Assembly (NCBI GenBank): GCA_000381605.1
Contig: KB906754.1
Span: 1,385,147 to 1,449,146 of the forward strand
From: Acidobacteriaceae bacterium KBS 89
Lineage (GTDB): Bacteria; Acidobacteriota; Terriglobia; Terriglobales; Acidobacteriaceae
Direction of reading: 5' to 3'
DNA length: 64,000 nucleotides
A program made the translations under genes and the position numbers. Below, piece by piece: positions 52,967 to 61,698 of this stretch. The notes beneath the pieces are model-generated. The model did not search any database and had not been told where the DNA came from. It saw only the letters and a list, made by a program, of their open reading frames with translations. Within the stretch, counting starts at the first letter, position 1, and every line of letters begins with the position of its first letter.

Positions 52967-53395
52967 CTAGCTACCCGGCCCGTGAGCAGGCTTCCCTTCC
53001 TGCACATAATTCCGGTTCCACTTCGGAATCTCCACCACATACGTCCCCGGCTTCTCAATCACCGCCTGGCACCCCAGCCGCGAGTTCAACTGCACATCTG
53101 CCGCCGTCTCCATCCGGTCCAACTCCAGGTCCTCAGGCTCGCTCAACCCCTGCGCACCCTCCTTCACATGGATATGGCAGGTCGTGCACGCACACACCCC
53201 GCCGCACGCATGATCAAGAAAAATATCGTAGTTCTCCGCCACATCCAGGAACGACATCGGCTCGCCATGCCCCTCATAAGGAAGCGTATCGAACGGAAAC
53301 TCGACCGTCTTTCCCTCCGGCAAAAACGTCACGCGAACCATTCCCTCGCCCGCGGGCTTCGACACATCCACAACTTCAGCACTCTTCTCAGACAT
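52967..53395 (-). CDS. fdx: 2Fe-2S ferredoxin of the ISC system
   Basis: The 142-residue protein has the adrenodoxin-type cluster: C64, C70, C73 and C109, seen in DHACGGVCACTTCHIHVKEG and SRLGCQAV. The C-x5-C-x2-C spacing is that of ISC-type Fdx, which gives electrons for cluster assembly. It is longer than E. coli Fdx at the N-terminus (20 extra residues) and has a short tail. The gene follows hscA by 18 bases on the same strand, as in classical isc operons, and is very likely co-transcribed with it. Confidence 0.92.
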   Translation of the reverse strand: MSEKSAEVVDVSKPAGEGMVRVTFLPEGKTVEFPFDTLPYEGHGEPMSFLDVAENYDIFLDHACGGVCACTTCHIHVKEGAQGLSEPEDLELDRMETAADVQLNSRLGCQAVIEKPGTYVVEIPKWNRNYVQEGKPAHGPGS

Positions 53396-53413
53396 ATCTG
53401 TAATTATCGCCTT

Positions 53414-55345
53414 CTAACCCTTCGAATCGCTAATCTGCGCCTTCGCAAACGGATGCGGAGCCGTCGGTCCCTCACCCATACTCTCTCCCGCAGCCTCCAT
53501 CGTCTTTCCTTGCATCGCGCCTGAAACTGCATTATCCATCATCAACTCCGCAAACCTCCGCGTCGCCTTATCCAGCCGTTCAATGCCCATCCGAATCTGC
53601 CGATGGTCTCCGCCCGGAATCGCTGCCTCTAGAAACGATATCCCTATCTCAATCTTGTCGATCTCGTCGCTCGAAAGCATCTGCCAGGCTTCATGCTTCT
53701 TGCCCTTCTTCACCGCAGTCAGAATCGTCTCCGCCTCATTCTTGGCCTCGATCGACTGCCGCTCGGCAATATCGGTCTCCGCATGGTCAAACGAGTCCAG
53801 AATCATCGTCTCCACCTGCTCATCCGTCAGTCCATAGGTCGGCTTCACCTCAACCTCAGCCTCTTTCCCGCTCCTCTGCTCGCGCGCACTCACATGCAGA
53901 ATCCCATTCGCATCGATCAGGAACTTCACCTCGATCCGCGGCAAACCCGCGACCATCGGCGGAATCCCCTTCAGGTCAAACCGAGCCAGCGACCGGCAAT
54001 CCTTCGCCAACTCTCGCTCTCCCTGCACCACATGGATCGCCACATTCGTCTGTCCATCCACTCCTGTCGTGAAGTGTTCCGTCGCACTCGCCGGAACAGT
54101 AGAGTTCCGCTGAATGATCTTCGCCACCACACCACCCAATGCCTCGATCCCCAGCGACAGCGGAGTCACATCCAGCAGCAACAGGTCCTCCGTAGCCGCC
54201 GACCCTCCCCCAAGAATCTGTGCCTGCACCGCCGCCCCCAGCGCCACCACCTCATCCGGATTCAGTTCCGTATGCGGCTTCTTCCCCCTCGCCTTCAACT
54301 CAAACAGATCATCCACCAGCGCCCGCACCGCCGGAATCCGCGTCGACCCACCAACCAGCACCACCTCATCGATCTGCCCCGCCGTCAAACCCGCATCCTT
54401 CAGCGCCTGCTTGCAAGGCGCCGCCGTCCGCGCAATCACCCCAGCAGTCAACTCCTCAAACTGGGCCCGAGTAATCTGCCGCAGATACCTCTTCCCGCTA
54501 GGCAGCAGCACATTCAAAGTCGCAGTCTCATCAGTCGAAAGCAAGATCTTCGCCTCAATCACCGCCTTGCGAACCGCCTGCACCGCCTCGCCATTCCCTC
54601 GAACATCCTCGCCCAGATCACCGGCAATATCATCAAGCGCAATTGCAATCAGTAAATTATCAATATCGTCCCCGCCCAGGTGCGTATCTCCACCCGTAGC
54701 GATCACCTCAAAGATTCCCTCATGCAGCTTCAGAATGGAAACATCAAACGTCCCGCCACCAAAGTCATACACCGCAATCAAGCCGTCTTTGTTCTTATCC
54801 AACCCATAAGCCAGCGCCGCGGCCGTAGGCTCATTCACCAGCCGCAACACCTCCAATCCGGCAATCCGGCCAGCATCCTTCGTAGCCTGCCGCTGCGCAT
54901 CATTGAAGTAAGCCGGAACTGTAATAACCGCCTTCGTCACCGGCCCGCCAAAAAATCTCTCCGCATTCTTCTTCAACTGCTGCAGCACATAAGCCGAGAT
55001 CTCCGGCGGCGTCAGCATCAACCCACCCACGCTCACCTTCAACACCTCACCCGGCTTCAGCCCATCCGCCAGCTTGAACGGAAACAGCTTCAACTCCTCC
55101 TGCACATCCGCAATATCCCGCCCCATCAGCCGCTTCGCAGAATAAACCGCGCTAGCTGAATCATTCATCAACGTCCCCCGCGCGGCATTTCCCACCACAA
55201 CTCCATCGTCGGTCCACGCCACCACCGACGGCACCAGCCGTTCCCCATCCTCACCGGGAATCACCACCGGCGTCCCACCCTCCATAAACGCCACCAGCGA
55301 ATTCGTCGTGCCCAAATCAATCCCTACAACTCGCTCATCCGCCAT
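53414..55345 (-). CDS. hscA: HscA, specialised Hsp70 chaperone for iron-sulfur assembly
   Basis: The 643-residue Hsp70 begins VVGIDLGTTNSLVAFMEGG and has the actin-fold motifs AVITVPAYFNDAQRQATKDA, AVYDFGGGTFDVSILKL and VVLVGGSTRIPAVRAL, then the substrate-binding domain (TEHFTTGVDGQTNVAIHV, GILHVSAREQRSGKEAEVEV). It lacks the DnaK-type EEVD end. The neighbour fdx and the nearby iscU, iscA, hscB and iscX identify it as HscA, which with HscB releases clusters from IscU. Length is slightly above typical (about 620). Start is the ATG preceding ADERVVGID. Confidence 0.9.
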   Translation of the reverse strand: MADERVVGIDLGTTNSLVAFMEGGTPVVIPGEDGERLVPSVVAWTDDGVVVGNAARGTLMNDSASAVYSAKRLMGRDIADVQEELKLFPFKLADGLKPGEVLKVSVGGLMLTPPEISAYVLQQLKKNAERFFGGPVTKAVITVPAYFNDAQRQATKDAGRIAGLEVLRLVNEPTAAALAYGLDKNKDGLIAVYDFGGGTFDVSILKLHEGIFEVIATGGDTHLGGDDIDNLLIAIALDDIAGDLGEDVRGNGEAVQAVRKAVIEAKILLSTDETATLNVLLPSGKRYLRQITRAQFEELTAGVIARTAAPCKQALKDAGLTAGQIDEVVLVGGSTRIPAVRALVDDLFELKARGKKPHTELNPDEVVALGAAVQAQILGGGSAATEDLLLLDVTPLSLGIEALGGVVAKIIQRNSTVPASATEHFTTGVDGQTNVAIHVVQGERELAKDCRSLARFDLKGIPPMVAGLPRIEVKFLIDANGILHVSAREQRSGKEAEVEVKPTYGLTDEQVETMILDSFDHAETDIAERQSIEAKNEAETILTAVKKGKKHEAWQMLSSDEIDKIEIGISFLEAAIPGGDHRQIRMGIERLDKATRRFAELMMDNAVSGAMQGKTMEAAGESMGEGPTAPHPFAKAQISDSKG

Positions 55346-55458
55346 CGCTTCAAATCCCCTATCAGTCCATCTTCTATTGTCCTACAATCACATCAGTTCC
55401 AGGCGACCACCCCACAATCCGCTGTAGTGTCAGATGGTCAATAAGAGGAGGTCGATGC

Positions 55459-56280
55459 ATGCTCTATTTAGAGCGCCGCCCCCATCCCGCCCTCGCACCC
55501 TTCATCAAGTCCTTTTGGTACGCCTCCAACCCCCAAGCCACTCACCGCCACGAGCGCATCCTCCCCAACGGCCACGCCCAGGTCGTCATATCCCTCGCGC
55601 GCGACTACCTCACCGACGCCAACCACCCCACCGACCCTCTCCAGCACACCCCCGCCGCCCTCTTCCTCGGCCTCTACTCCCACCACCAGCAGATCGACAC
55701 CATCGACCTCTCCGAACTCATCGGCATCCTCTTCCACCCAGGCGGCACCCTCGCCTTCTTTCCAGAGAACACCCACGTCTTCACCAACCGTGAAACCTCA
55801 CTCGAAGACCTCTGGGGCCGCGCGGCCGTAAACCTCCGCAACGACCTCCGCGAAGCCCCAGCTCCCGCGCAAAAATTCGACCTCCTCGAGTTCGCCCTCC
55901 GCCACCGCCTCAGCGAAAGCAGAACCCAACGCCGTATCCCCGTGATCGATTACGCCCTCACTCACCTCCATCAATCCCCCGGAACCACAAAGATCGCCGC
56001 ACTGACCCGCGACATCGGCGTAAGCCCACGCCGCCTCTCCCAACTTTTCCGCGAACAGATCGGCGTCTCCCCCAAGCTCTACTGCCGCATCCAACGCTTC
56101 CAGCAAGCCGTCCAACAAATGCATCGTGGCGACGACATCCACTGGGCCGATCTCGCCCTCACCTGCGGCTACTACGACCAGTCTCACTTCGCCAACGACT
56201 TCCACGCCTTCTCCGGCCTGAGCCCCACCACATACTCCGCCACCCAACGCTCCTGGGCCAACCACATCCCCCTCGACTGA
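55459..56280 (+). CDS. AraC-family transcriptional regulator
   Basis: The 273-residue protein has an N-terminal sensing domain (RRPHPALAPFIKSFWYASNP) and a C-terminal AraC helix-turn-helix pair (IAALTRDIGVSPRRLSQLFR, DLALTCGYYDQSHFANDFHA, FSGLSPTTY). The sensing part resembles a DUF6597-type domain fused to AraC regulators. Ligand unknown. The start is the ATG with GAGGAGG seven bases upstream. It is divergent from hscA with a 110-base gap, and convergent with the GNAT gene. Confidence 0.86.
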   Translation: MLYLERRPHPALAPFIKSFWYASNPQATHRHERILPNGHAQVVISLARDYLTDANHPTDPLQHTPAALFLGLYSHHQQIDTIDLSELIGILFHPGGTLAFFPENTHVFTNRETSLEDLWGRAAVNLRNDLREAPAPAQKFDLLEFALRHRLSESRTQRRIPVIDYALTHLHQSPGTTKIAALTRDIGVSPRRLSQLFREQIGVSPKLYCRIQRFQQAVQQMHRGDDIHWADLALTCGYYDQSHFANDFHAFSGLSPTTYSATQRSWANHIPLD

Positions 56281-56371
56281 GAGCGACTCACACCACTCCT
56301 TGTTGCCACTCGGAGAACACCTTTCATTGTTGTTGTCCTGACCGCAGCGAAAACCCCGCATTCGCCTTCGT

Positions 56372-56434
56372 CATTGCTTCTTTTGCTTTTGCTTTTGCCG
56401 TTCTTGTTGTCATCCTCGAAGGGGATCTGCTTTT
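56372..56434 (+). repeat. Dispersed hairpin repeat, copy C
   Basis: TTGCTTTTGC units precede TTGTTGTC and a stem ATCCTC-GAA-GGGGAT (56412-56426, one T-G pair). The order matches the copies at 17718, 44081 and 60083. It lies in the gap between the convergent AraC and GNAT genes. T-rich stretches beside it may add terminator function. Confidence 0.8.
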
Positions 56435-56483
56435 CGATCTCGCATTTTTTCCTTTCGCCATTCCGGAGCGCAGCGAAGGAATC

Positions 56484-56972
56484 TCATCGCAGATCAAGCC
56501 GAAAAAACTCAACATCCTCCGTGCAATCCCCGTGATAAGACTCCACGCGCTCAAAGCCCATCGTGGCATAGAGCTGGACCGCTTCCGGCATCGCCGCCGC
56601 GATCGTGTGCAGATACATCGCCGTCATCCCTTCCCGTCGCGCCCACAGGATCGCATCCTCAACCAGCCGCCGCCCAATCCTCATTCCGCGAAAATCCGAC
56701 CCCACCCAAAGCCGCTTCATCTCGCAACCACCCTCAACATGCGGCAACCTCCGCAGCGCAACACACCTCGCCGCGACGCCATCTGCCGTCGCCAGCAGAA
56801 GAGCGGAATACTTCCCATGCAACGCATCCAGCTCATCACGAAACCCCGACAGACACATATTGGCTGCTCCCTCCGGATAACGTGCCAGATGCGCCCCATA
56901 CGCCTCCATCAGCAACCGCACCCGTGCGACATCTTCTTCTGCGACCGCCTCCCGCACCACGATCTCAGCCAT
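56484..56972 (-). CDS. GNAT-family N-acetyltransferase
   Basis: The 162-residue protein has the GNAT fold: VADEDVARVRLLMEAYGA-like start (VREAVAEEDVARV), CVALRRLPHVEGGCEMKRLW, then VGSDFRGMRIGRRLVEDAIL containing the acetyl-CoA loop RGMRIGRR, and LHTIAAAMPEAVQLYATMGF. These proteins transfer an acetyl group to amines; substrate unknown. On the same strand as the large permease upstream, 35 bases after it, so it may be a late member of that unit. Confidence 0.85.
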   Translation of the reverse strand: MAEIVVREAVAEEDVARVRLLMEAYGAHLARYPEGAANMCLSGFRDELDALHGKYSALLLATADGVAARCVALRRLPHVEGGCEMKRLWVGSDFRGMRIGRRLVEDAILWARREGMTAMYLHTIAAAMPEAVQLYATMGFERVESYHGDCTEDVEFFRLDLR

Positions 56973-57007
56973 AGTTTCAGCATCCTATACCAACACCTGT
57001 TCCACCC

Positions 57008-59674
57008 CTACTCACACCGCAGCGCCACAATCGGATCAACCCTGCTAGCCGACCTCGCCGGAACCAACGTAGCCACCAACGCAACCACGATCAACAAAGC
57101 GGTCACCATCAAGTAAGTGACCGGATCACGCGACCCAACACCAAACAGCAGACTCGCCAACACGCGCGACACCACCACCGCCGCAACAAGACCCACCACC
57201 ACCCCACACACAATCAACCGCAAACTCCTGCCCAGAACCAGTCGCAGAATATCGCTTCGTCCCGCACCCAGCGCCATGCGCACGCCGATCTCCTGCGTTC
57301 GCTGCGCCACCAGAAAAGCCATCACCCCATAAAGTCCAATCACCGCCAGCACCAATCCCGTGGCAGCGAAAAATCCAACAAGCGTCGTCTGAAACCTCGG
57401 CTGATCCGCCAGCTTGCTCACCCTCTCCCGCAGCGTCGCAATGTCAACCGGCAACGTCGGATCCAGCGCCGCCACCTGCGACCGAATCCACCGCGACGTC
57501 TCCGCCGCAGGCAGCGAGCTTCGCACCACGATCACCGCAGTCTGCCCCCACACACCACGCCCCGCCCAATCCTCTTCGCGATTGCGCCTCAGCCTGTAAA
57601 ACTCCGGCCCCTCCTCGCCGGTCAAGCCGCCGTTCTTCACATTCGCCGCAACCCCGGCCACCGTGTACCACGGGGCATCCGGGAAGCTGACGTGATCAAA
57701 ATTCAATCGCTTGCCGACAGGATCCTCTCCCGGAAACAACCGCTCCGCCAACTGTTGACTCAGAACCACAAAATGCTCGCTTGAACCAAGGTCCTCGTCC
57801 CGAAACCCTTCCCCCAGCACAATCGGCACATCCAGTGCTCGGAAATACTCCGGCGACACCCAACGGTCTCTCACCACCTCACCCGGCCCTGCATCAGAAC
57901 GCGGCCTGCCCGCAACAAGAATCTCCCCATACCGCATACCGCCATGCCCATCAGCCGGCGGCAGCGAATCGCTCACCGAAACCACACTCACTCCCGGACC
58001 GAACCGCAGTCGCGTCGCCAGCTCTTGAAAAAAATTCATCTTCTTCGCGGCCGTCGAGTAATTGTGTTCTCCCAAAGTCACACTAGCCGTCAGCGTATTG
58101 TCCGCGCGCATCCCGAGCTGTTGGTCCTGCAAGTTCCAAAAGCTCCGCAACAGCAGCATCGCGACCGTCAGCAGAACCATACTCGCCGCAATCTGCGCCA
58201 CCACCAGCCACTGACGAACAGAAGCATGCGAAACAGACGTCAGCGAGCGTCCCGTCAGCATCTCCCCACTTGGCCTCTGCAAAGCCGGCGCCAGCCCAAA
58301 CAACAAACCACAAACAATCGACAGAACCACCGCGAAGCCAACAATACGCAGATCGATCTGCACGCGGTCGAGGTAGGGAATACTCGCAGGTGCAAGCGCA
58401 AGAAAAACATGCAACAGACCCTGGGCAAGAATCCATCCCGCAACAGCCCCCGCGAGCGACAAAACCAGCGCCTCCGTCAAAGCCTGACTAACCAGCCTGC
58501 CCCGACTGGCACCCAGCGCAGACCGAACCGCCAGCTCTCGTTGCCTCGCCGCGCCACGTGCCATCAACAGACTCGCCACATTGGCACAAGCAATCAGCAG
58601 CACCGCAAACACAGTGCCCAACAGCACCCACGCAGTCAAACGCACATCCTGCATCTGACGATCACGAAGTGACCGCACCTTCAGCTTGAAGTTCGAACGA
58701 ATCTCCGCCGGAATCCACTTCTGCGTCTGTTCGAACAGAGGCTCCAACTCCGCGCGCGCCTGTTCAGCGCTCACCCCGGGCTTCAGCCGTGCAAAGACTC
58801 GCTTCGGCCCACCCAACCCTGAATTTGATTTGCGATCCGTAGCCTCATTGGCAGCCAGCGGAAACAGCACATCTGCCGCCTGCAGCCGCGGCATCTCGAA
58901 CTCCTTCGGCAAAACGCCAACCACCCGCACAGGCTTGCCATCGATATCGATCGTCTTATTCAGAACACCCGGATCGCGGTTGTAGTGCGTCATCCACAAT
59001 CCATACGAGATCAGAACGACCTTCGGCCCACCCGGCCGATCTTCCTCTGGCAAAAAATTACGCCCCAGCGCAGGCGAGATTCCAAGCGTAGGCAAAAAAC
59101 TAGCCTCCACTCGCGGGCAGCTCAGTTGCGCGGGATTTCCCTCCGTCAGGTCACACTCACCCGTCACCGCATTCTCTGCAGTCATCGCCTCAAAGGGTCT
59201 TTGATTGGCGCGCCAGTCATAGTAAAACCCGCCCAGCATAAACTCCTGCTTCTCCAGCGACTGCACCAACCCCACCGACACCAGCCGATCCGCATGCGCA
59301 TAAGGCAGAGCACGAAACAGAATCCGATCCACCACACTGAACACCGCCGTCGTCGCGCCAATTCCCAACATCAGCGTCACGACAACCATGACTGTAAAAA
59401 CCGGATTACGCCGAAAACCGCGAAGCGCATACCGCACAACCTGCAGCAGAGTCTCCACACGATATCCCGGCCGCACCTCCCGGCATTGCTCTCGCGTCCG
59501 CTCCACCCCGCCAAACGCAATCACCGCCTGCCGTCTCGCCTCACTCGGCGTCATCCCCGCAGCAACATTCGCCCCTACCTGCTGTTCAAGATGAAACTCC
59601 AGCTCCTCATCCACCTCGCGACGGCTCCCCCGCCCCAACAGAAAGACAAGCCGCTTCCGAATCCTCTTGAACAT
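57008..59674 (-). CDS. Large orphan FtsX/MacB-type ABC permease (ADOP family)
   Basis: The 888-residue protein has an N-terminal helical prefix (about 1-80, VDEELEFHLEQQV and GMTPSEARRQAVIAFGGVER), a first membrane helix, a large MacB-type periplasmic domain (LVSVGLVQSLEKQEFMLGG onward), then FtsX membrane helices, a second periplasmic domain and a second FtsX module with the closing LVARTLRER-like IGVRMALGAGRSDILRLVLG. This duplicated form without an ATPase partner is the acidobacterial duplicated orphan permease type. The PadR regulator lies seven bases upstream on the same strand, the usual pairing. Role unknown; perhaps an envelope stress sensor or exporter. Confidence 0.9.
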   Translation of the reverse strand: MFKRIRKRLVFLLGRGSRREVDEELEFHLEQQVGANVAAGMTPSEARRQAVIAFGGVERTREQCREVRPGYRVETLLQVVRYALRGFRRNPVFTVMVVVTLMLGIGATTAVFSVVDRILFRALPYAHADRLVSVGLVQSLEKQEFMLGGFYYDWRANQRPFEAMTAENAVTGECDLTEGNPAQLSCPRVEASFLPTLGISPALGRNFLPEEDRPGGPKVVLISYGLWMTHYNRDPGVLNKTIDIDGKPVRVVGVLPKEFEMPRLQAADVLFPLAANEATDRKSNSGLGGPKRVFARLKPGVSAEQARAELEPLFEQTQKWIPAEIRSNFKLKVRSLRDRQMQDVRLTAWVLLGTVFAVLLIACANVASLLMARGAARQRELAVRSALGASRGRLVSQALTEALVLSLAGAVAGWILAQGLLHVFLALAPASIPYLDRVQIDLRIVGFAVVLSIVCGLLFGLAPALQRPSGEMLTGRSLTSVSHASVRQWLVVAQIAASMVLLTVAMLLLRSFWNLQDQQLGMRADNTLTASVTLGEHNYSTAAKKMNFFQELATRLRFGPGVSVVSVSDSLPPADGHGGMRYGEILVAGRPRSDAGPGEVVRDRWVSPEYFRALDVPIVLGEGFRDEDLGSSEHFVVLSQQLAERLFPGEDPVGKRLNFDHVSFPDAPWYTVAGVAANVKNGGLTGEEGPEFYRLRRNREEDWAGRGVWGQTAVIVVRSSLPAAETSRWIRSQVAALDPTLPVDIATLRERVSKLADQPRFQTTLVGFFAATGLVLAVIGLYGVMAFLVAQRTQEIGVRMALGAGRSDILRLVLGRSLRLIVCGVVVGLVAAVVVSRVLASLLFGVGSRDPVTYLMVTALLIVVALVATLVPARSASRVDPIVALRCE

Positions 59675-59681
59675 TCCACCC

Positions 59682-60011
59682 TCACACCTGCTTCAACACC
59701 AACCCAATCGCAGTCGTCAAACGATCCCAATCCTTCAGCTCAGCCTTCAACTGCGCTTTGCCAGTAGCTGTCAACGAATAAAATTTCGCCTTGCGATTGT
59801 TCTCCGAAGCTCCCCAGTCCGCAGAAATCCAGCCCTTGTACTCCAGCCGATGCAGCGCCGGATACAGCGACCCCTGCCCAATCTGCAACGCATCCTTCGA
59901 CGCCTGCTGTATCCGCTGCGCAATCCCCCACCCATGCATCGACTCCAGCGCAAGCGTCCTCAAAATCAGCAGATCCAACGTCCCTTGCAGCAAATCAGAA
60001 GTAGACGGCAT
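59682..60011 (-). CDS. PadR-family transcriptional regulator
   Basis: The 109-residue protein has the PadR winged helix: SDLLQGTLDLLILRTLALES, HGWGIAQRIQQASKDALQIG, then GSLYPALHRLEYKGWISADW and NNRKAKFYSLTATGKAQLK. It is short, like PadR proteins paired with orphan permeases. It probably represses itself and the permease gene downstream. An 11-base inverted repeat lies just upstream. I place the start at the ATG after GAGGGGAAG, which gives MPSTSDLLQ. Confidence 0.9.
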   Translation of the reverse strand: MPSTSDLLQGTLDLLILRTLALESMHGWGIAQRIQQASKDALQIGQGSLYPALHRLEYKGWISADWGASENNRKAKFYSLTATGKAQLKAELKDWDRLTTAIGLVLKQV

Positions 60012-60020
60012 CTTCCCCTC

Positions 60021-60060
60021 GACATTCGACAACAGAATGCACCCACTCCTGTCGAATGTC
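60021..60060. promoter_or_regulatory. Inverted-repeat operator candidate for the PadR regulator
   Basis: GACATTCGACA (60021-60031) and TGTCGAATGTC (60050-60060) form a perfect inverted repeat of 11-base arms with 18 bases between. On the minus strand TTGACA overlaps the outer arm, a possible -35 box for the padR promoter. A dimeric PadR protein bound here would block the start of its own operon. Confidence 0.6.
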
Positions 60061-60082
60061 AAGGGGAAGCAAGAAGCCCGCG

Positions 60083-60157
60083 CCTTGCCCTTTCCTTCGC
60101 CGCTGCTGTTGTCGTTGCCTTTCTTGTTGTCATCCCGAAGGGGATCTGCTGTTGCTT
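60083..60157 (+). repeat. Dispersed hairpin repeat, copy D
   Basis: TTGCC and GTTGCC words lead to TTCTTGTTGTC and the stem ATCCC-GAAG-GGGAT (60132-60145), then TGCTGTTGC. The order matches the copies at 17718, 44081 and 56372. It lies upstream of hscB next to the 250-base element. Confidence 0.85.
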
Positions 60158-60192
60158 TGTATTATTTTTCTGCGTTTTCCGCCCAGAAATCG

Positions 60193-60438
60193 CATGTCAA
60201 GCCCTCAAAGCACCTAAACTCAACAAACAAAACAAGATCGAGTTGGCGTATTAGTTCCACCCAGCTCGTAATGGATATATAGATCAAAAACAAGCAAGCC
60301 CCGGAATCCCTCCGAGGCTAACTCGTTTAGATGGAATATTTTGGATGCAACCCCTTTGTTATTTTGCAGACCAGCACCCTCCGTAAACCCATGGATCGAA
60401 AGACTTTACGCGCAGGCAATAGGGAGGGGGGTACCCCC
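60193..60438 (+). repeat. 250-base intergenic element, copy 2
   Basis: This copy has the same blocks as 52414-52665: CATGTCAAGCCCTCAAAG, GAGTTGGCGTATTAGTT, CAAGCAAGCCCCGG, a hairpin AGCCCCGG/CCGAGGCT (60297-60319) with one mismatch, TTTTGGATGCAAC and GGCAATAGGGAGG before GGTACCCC. It ends 41 bases before the hscB start, so it may carry the hscB promoter or a small RNA next to it. With the PadR operator and copy D this fills the 60012-60479 gap. Confidence 0.7.
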
Positions 60439-60479
60439 CATCCGACAATCAGGATCGTGACTAGTGCAAGCCGCCTAAA

Positions 60480-61100
60480 ATGGGAATGATGAACTATTTT
60501 GAGTTTTTCGATTTGCCGTGCAGGTTGACGCTGGATGTTGTGGCGTTGGAGAAACAGTTCTACACGATGAGCCGCAGGCTCCATCCAGACCGCTTCGCTT
60601 CCAAGCCGTTAGCGGAGCAGGAGGCGGCGCTGGCACAGTCATCGCTGTTGAATGATGCGTATCGGACCCTGAAGGACCCTATCGCAAGGACACAGTATCT
60701 GCTGAAGCTCGAAGGCGTCGAGTTGGAGGAACAGTCGAAGGCGGCGACCGAAGCAGCGCGGACTTCAGGGACGGAGAAAAAGCAGGTTGTTCCTCCGGAG
60801 CTGCTCGAGGAGGTCTTTGAGCTGAATATGCAGTTGCAGGAGATGCGTGCGGCCACGCAGATGGGCGAGGACGAGCCGGAGCTGCGGCGCGATCTGATGA
60901 CCGCGAAGGACGCGTTCGACGCAAAGATGGTGGAGACGCAGGCGGAGCTGGAGGGGCTTTGGGCGGCGTGGGACGCAGGTGTGGACGCTGGCGACGAGGC
61001 CGCAAAGAGCAGAGCCAAAGAGGCGATGGTGGAGCTGCTGAATAAACGCAGCTATCTGCGCAATCTTGTGCGCGACGTGAATGAGGCGCTTGGACTTTAG
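60480..61100 (+). CDS. hscB: HscB, J-domain co-chaperone for iron-sulfur assembly
   Basis: The 206-residue protein has a J-domain with the HPD motif at 35-37 (MSRRLHPDRFASKPLAE), and the long C-terminal helical domain of HscB that binds IscU (VFELNMQLQEMRAATQ, KRSYLRNLVRDVNEAL). HscB brings IscU to HscA. The gene is on the plus strand whereas iscU, iscA, hscA, fdx and iscX are on the minus strand, so it has been inverted. It uses G-ending codons such as GCG and CTG where neighbours use GCC and CTC. An alternative start is the ATG nine bases downstream. Confidence 0.93.
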   Translation: MGMMNYFEFFDLPCRLTLDVVALEKQFYTMSRRLHPDRFASKPLAEQEAALAQSSLLNDAYRTLKDPIARTQYLLKLEGVELEEQSKAATEAARTSGTEKKQVVPPELLEEVFELNMQLQEMRAATQMGEDEPELRRDLMTAKDAFDAKMVETQAELEGLWAAWDAGVDAGDEAAKSRAKEAMVELLNKRSYLRNLVRDVNEALGL

Positions 61101-61113
61101 CTTTCTGTGAAAG

Positions 61114-61614
61114 CTAATTTCCTCGGGAAGCCACTAGGCGCTCGATCTGCTGGAGGTGGTTGATGTCGTGGCCAGCCATGGTCTCGACTATCGTCCAGAA
61201 TGGCATGGTGCCGCGTTCGGGGTGGGTGGTGGGTCGGCGGCGGTCGTCGGGTGAGACAGCAGCGAGGAAGAGCAGATTCCAGTTGCGGGCCGCCTGGAAG
61301 AGGGTCAGCGCAGGTTCGAGCTGATAAGCAGCGTAACGTTCGCCCCAGGCCTCCTGGTCGAACGGCTGGATGATGGCATGGGGCTGGTCGAGCGCCGGAG
61401 CAAGAGTCTGGCGGAGCCGAAAGGTGAAGACGACTTCGCAGTCGGCGAGGTGGGCGGCGATCTCGGTGATGCTCCATTTGCGCGGCGCAGGGCGGGTCTC
61501 AACCTGAGCAGTCGAAAGGATCGCGGTAAGGGTGCGAAGACGCTCGGCGGTGGTGGTGAGGACGGAGATGGGGTTCTGACCGTTAAGGTACTTGTCGTAC
61601 GGGTTTAGCTCCAT
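61114..61614 (-). CDS. DinB-superfamily metal-binding protein
   Basis: The 166-residue protein has a DinB-type four-helix layout with spaced histidines: SITEIAAHLADCEVVFTFRL (His on helix 2) and MAGHDINHLQQIERLV near the end, fitting the three-His site. Relatives act as thiol-dependent hydrolases or transferases in bacillithiol or mycothiol biology; the substrate here is unknown. It is convergent with hscB (13-base gap) and transcribed in the minus direction like the genes behind it. Confidence 0.82.
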   Translation of the reverse strand: MELNPYDKYLNGQNPISVLTTTAERLRTLTAILSTAQVETRPAPRKWSITEIAAHLADCEVVFTFRLRQTLAPALDQPHAIIQPFDQEAWGERYAAYQLEPALTLFQAARNWNLLFLAAVSPDDRRRPTTHPERGTMPFWTIVETMAGHDINHLQQIERLVASRGN

Positions 61615-61698
61615 TGGGAGAAAATATCACGGCAAGGGGAGCCTTGTTCAGAGATCTCCGTAGGCCTTTTGGGCCATGCTGCTCGGCCTATGCCAGGC

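Noticed and set aside
53693..54655. Long open frame opposite hscA
   Set aside because: Antisense shadow of hscA with Arg/His/Leu-rich translation and no recognisable motif.
55434..55793. Second open frame overlapping the AraC gene start
   Set aside because: Arg/Pro/His-rich shadow; the frame starting at 55459 has a clear AraC domain and a ribosome site.
61378..61608. Open frame inside the DinB-like gene on the other strand
   Set aside because: Shadow of a strongly biased gene; the minus-strand DinB frame has the expected histidines.
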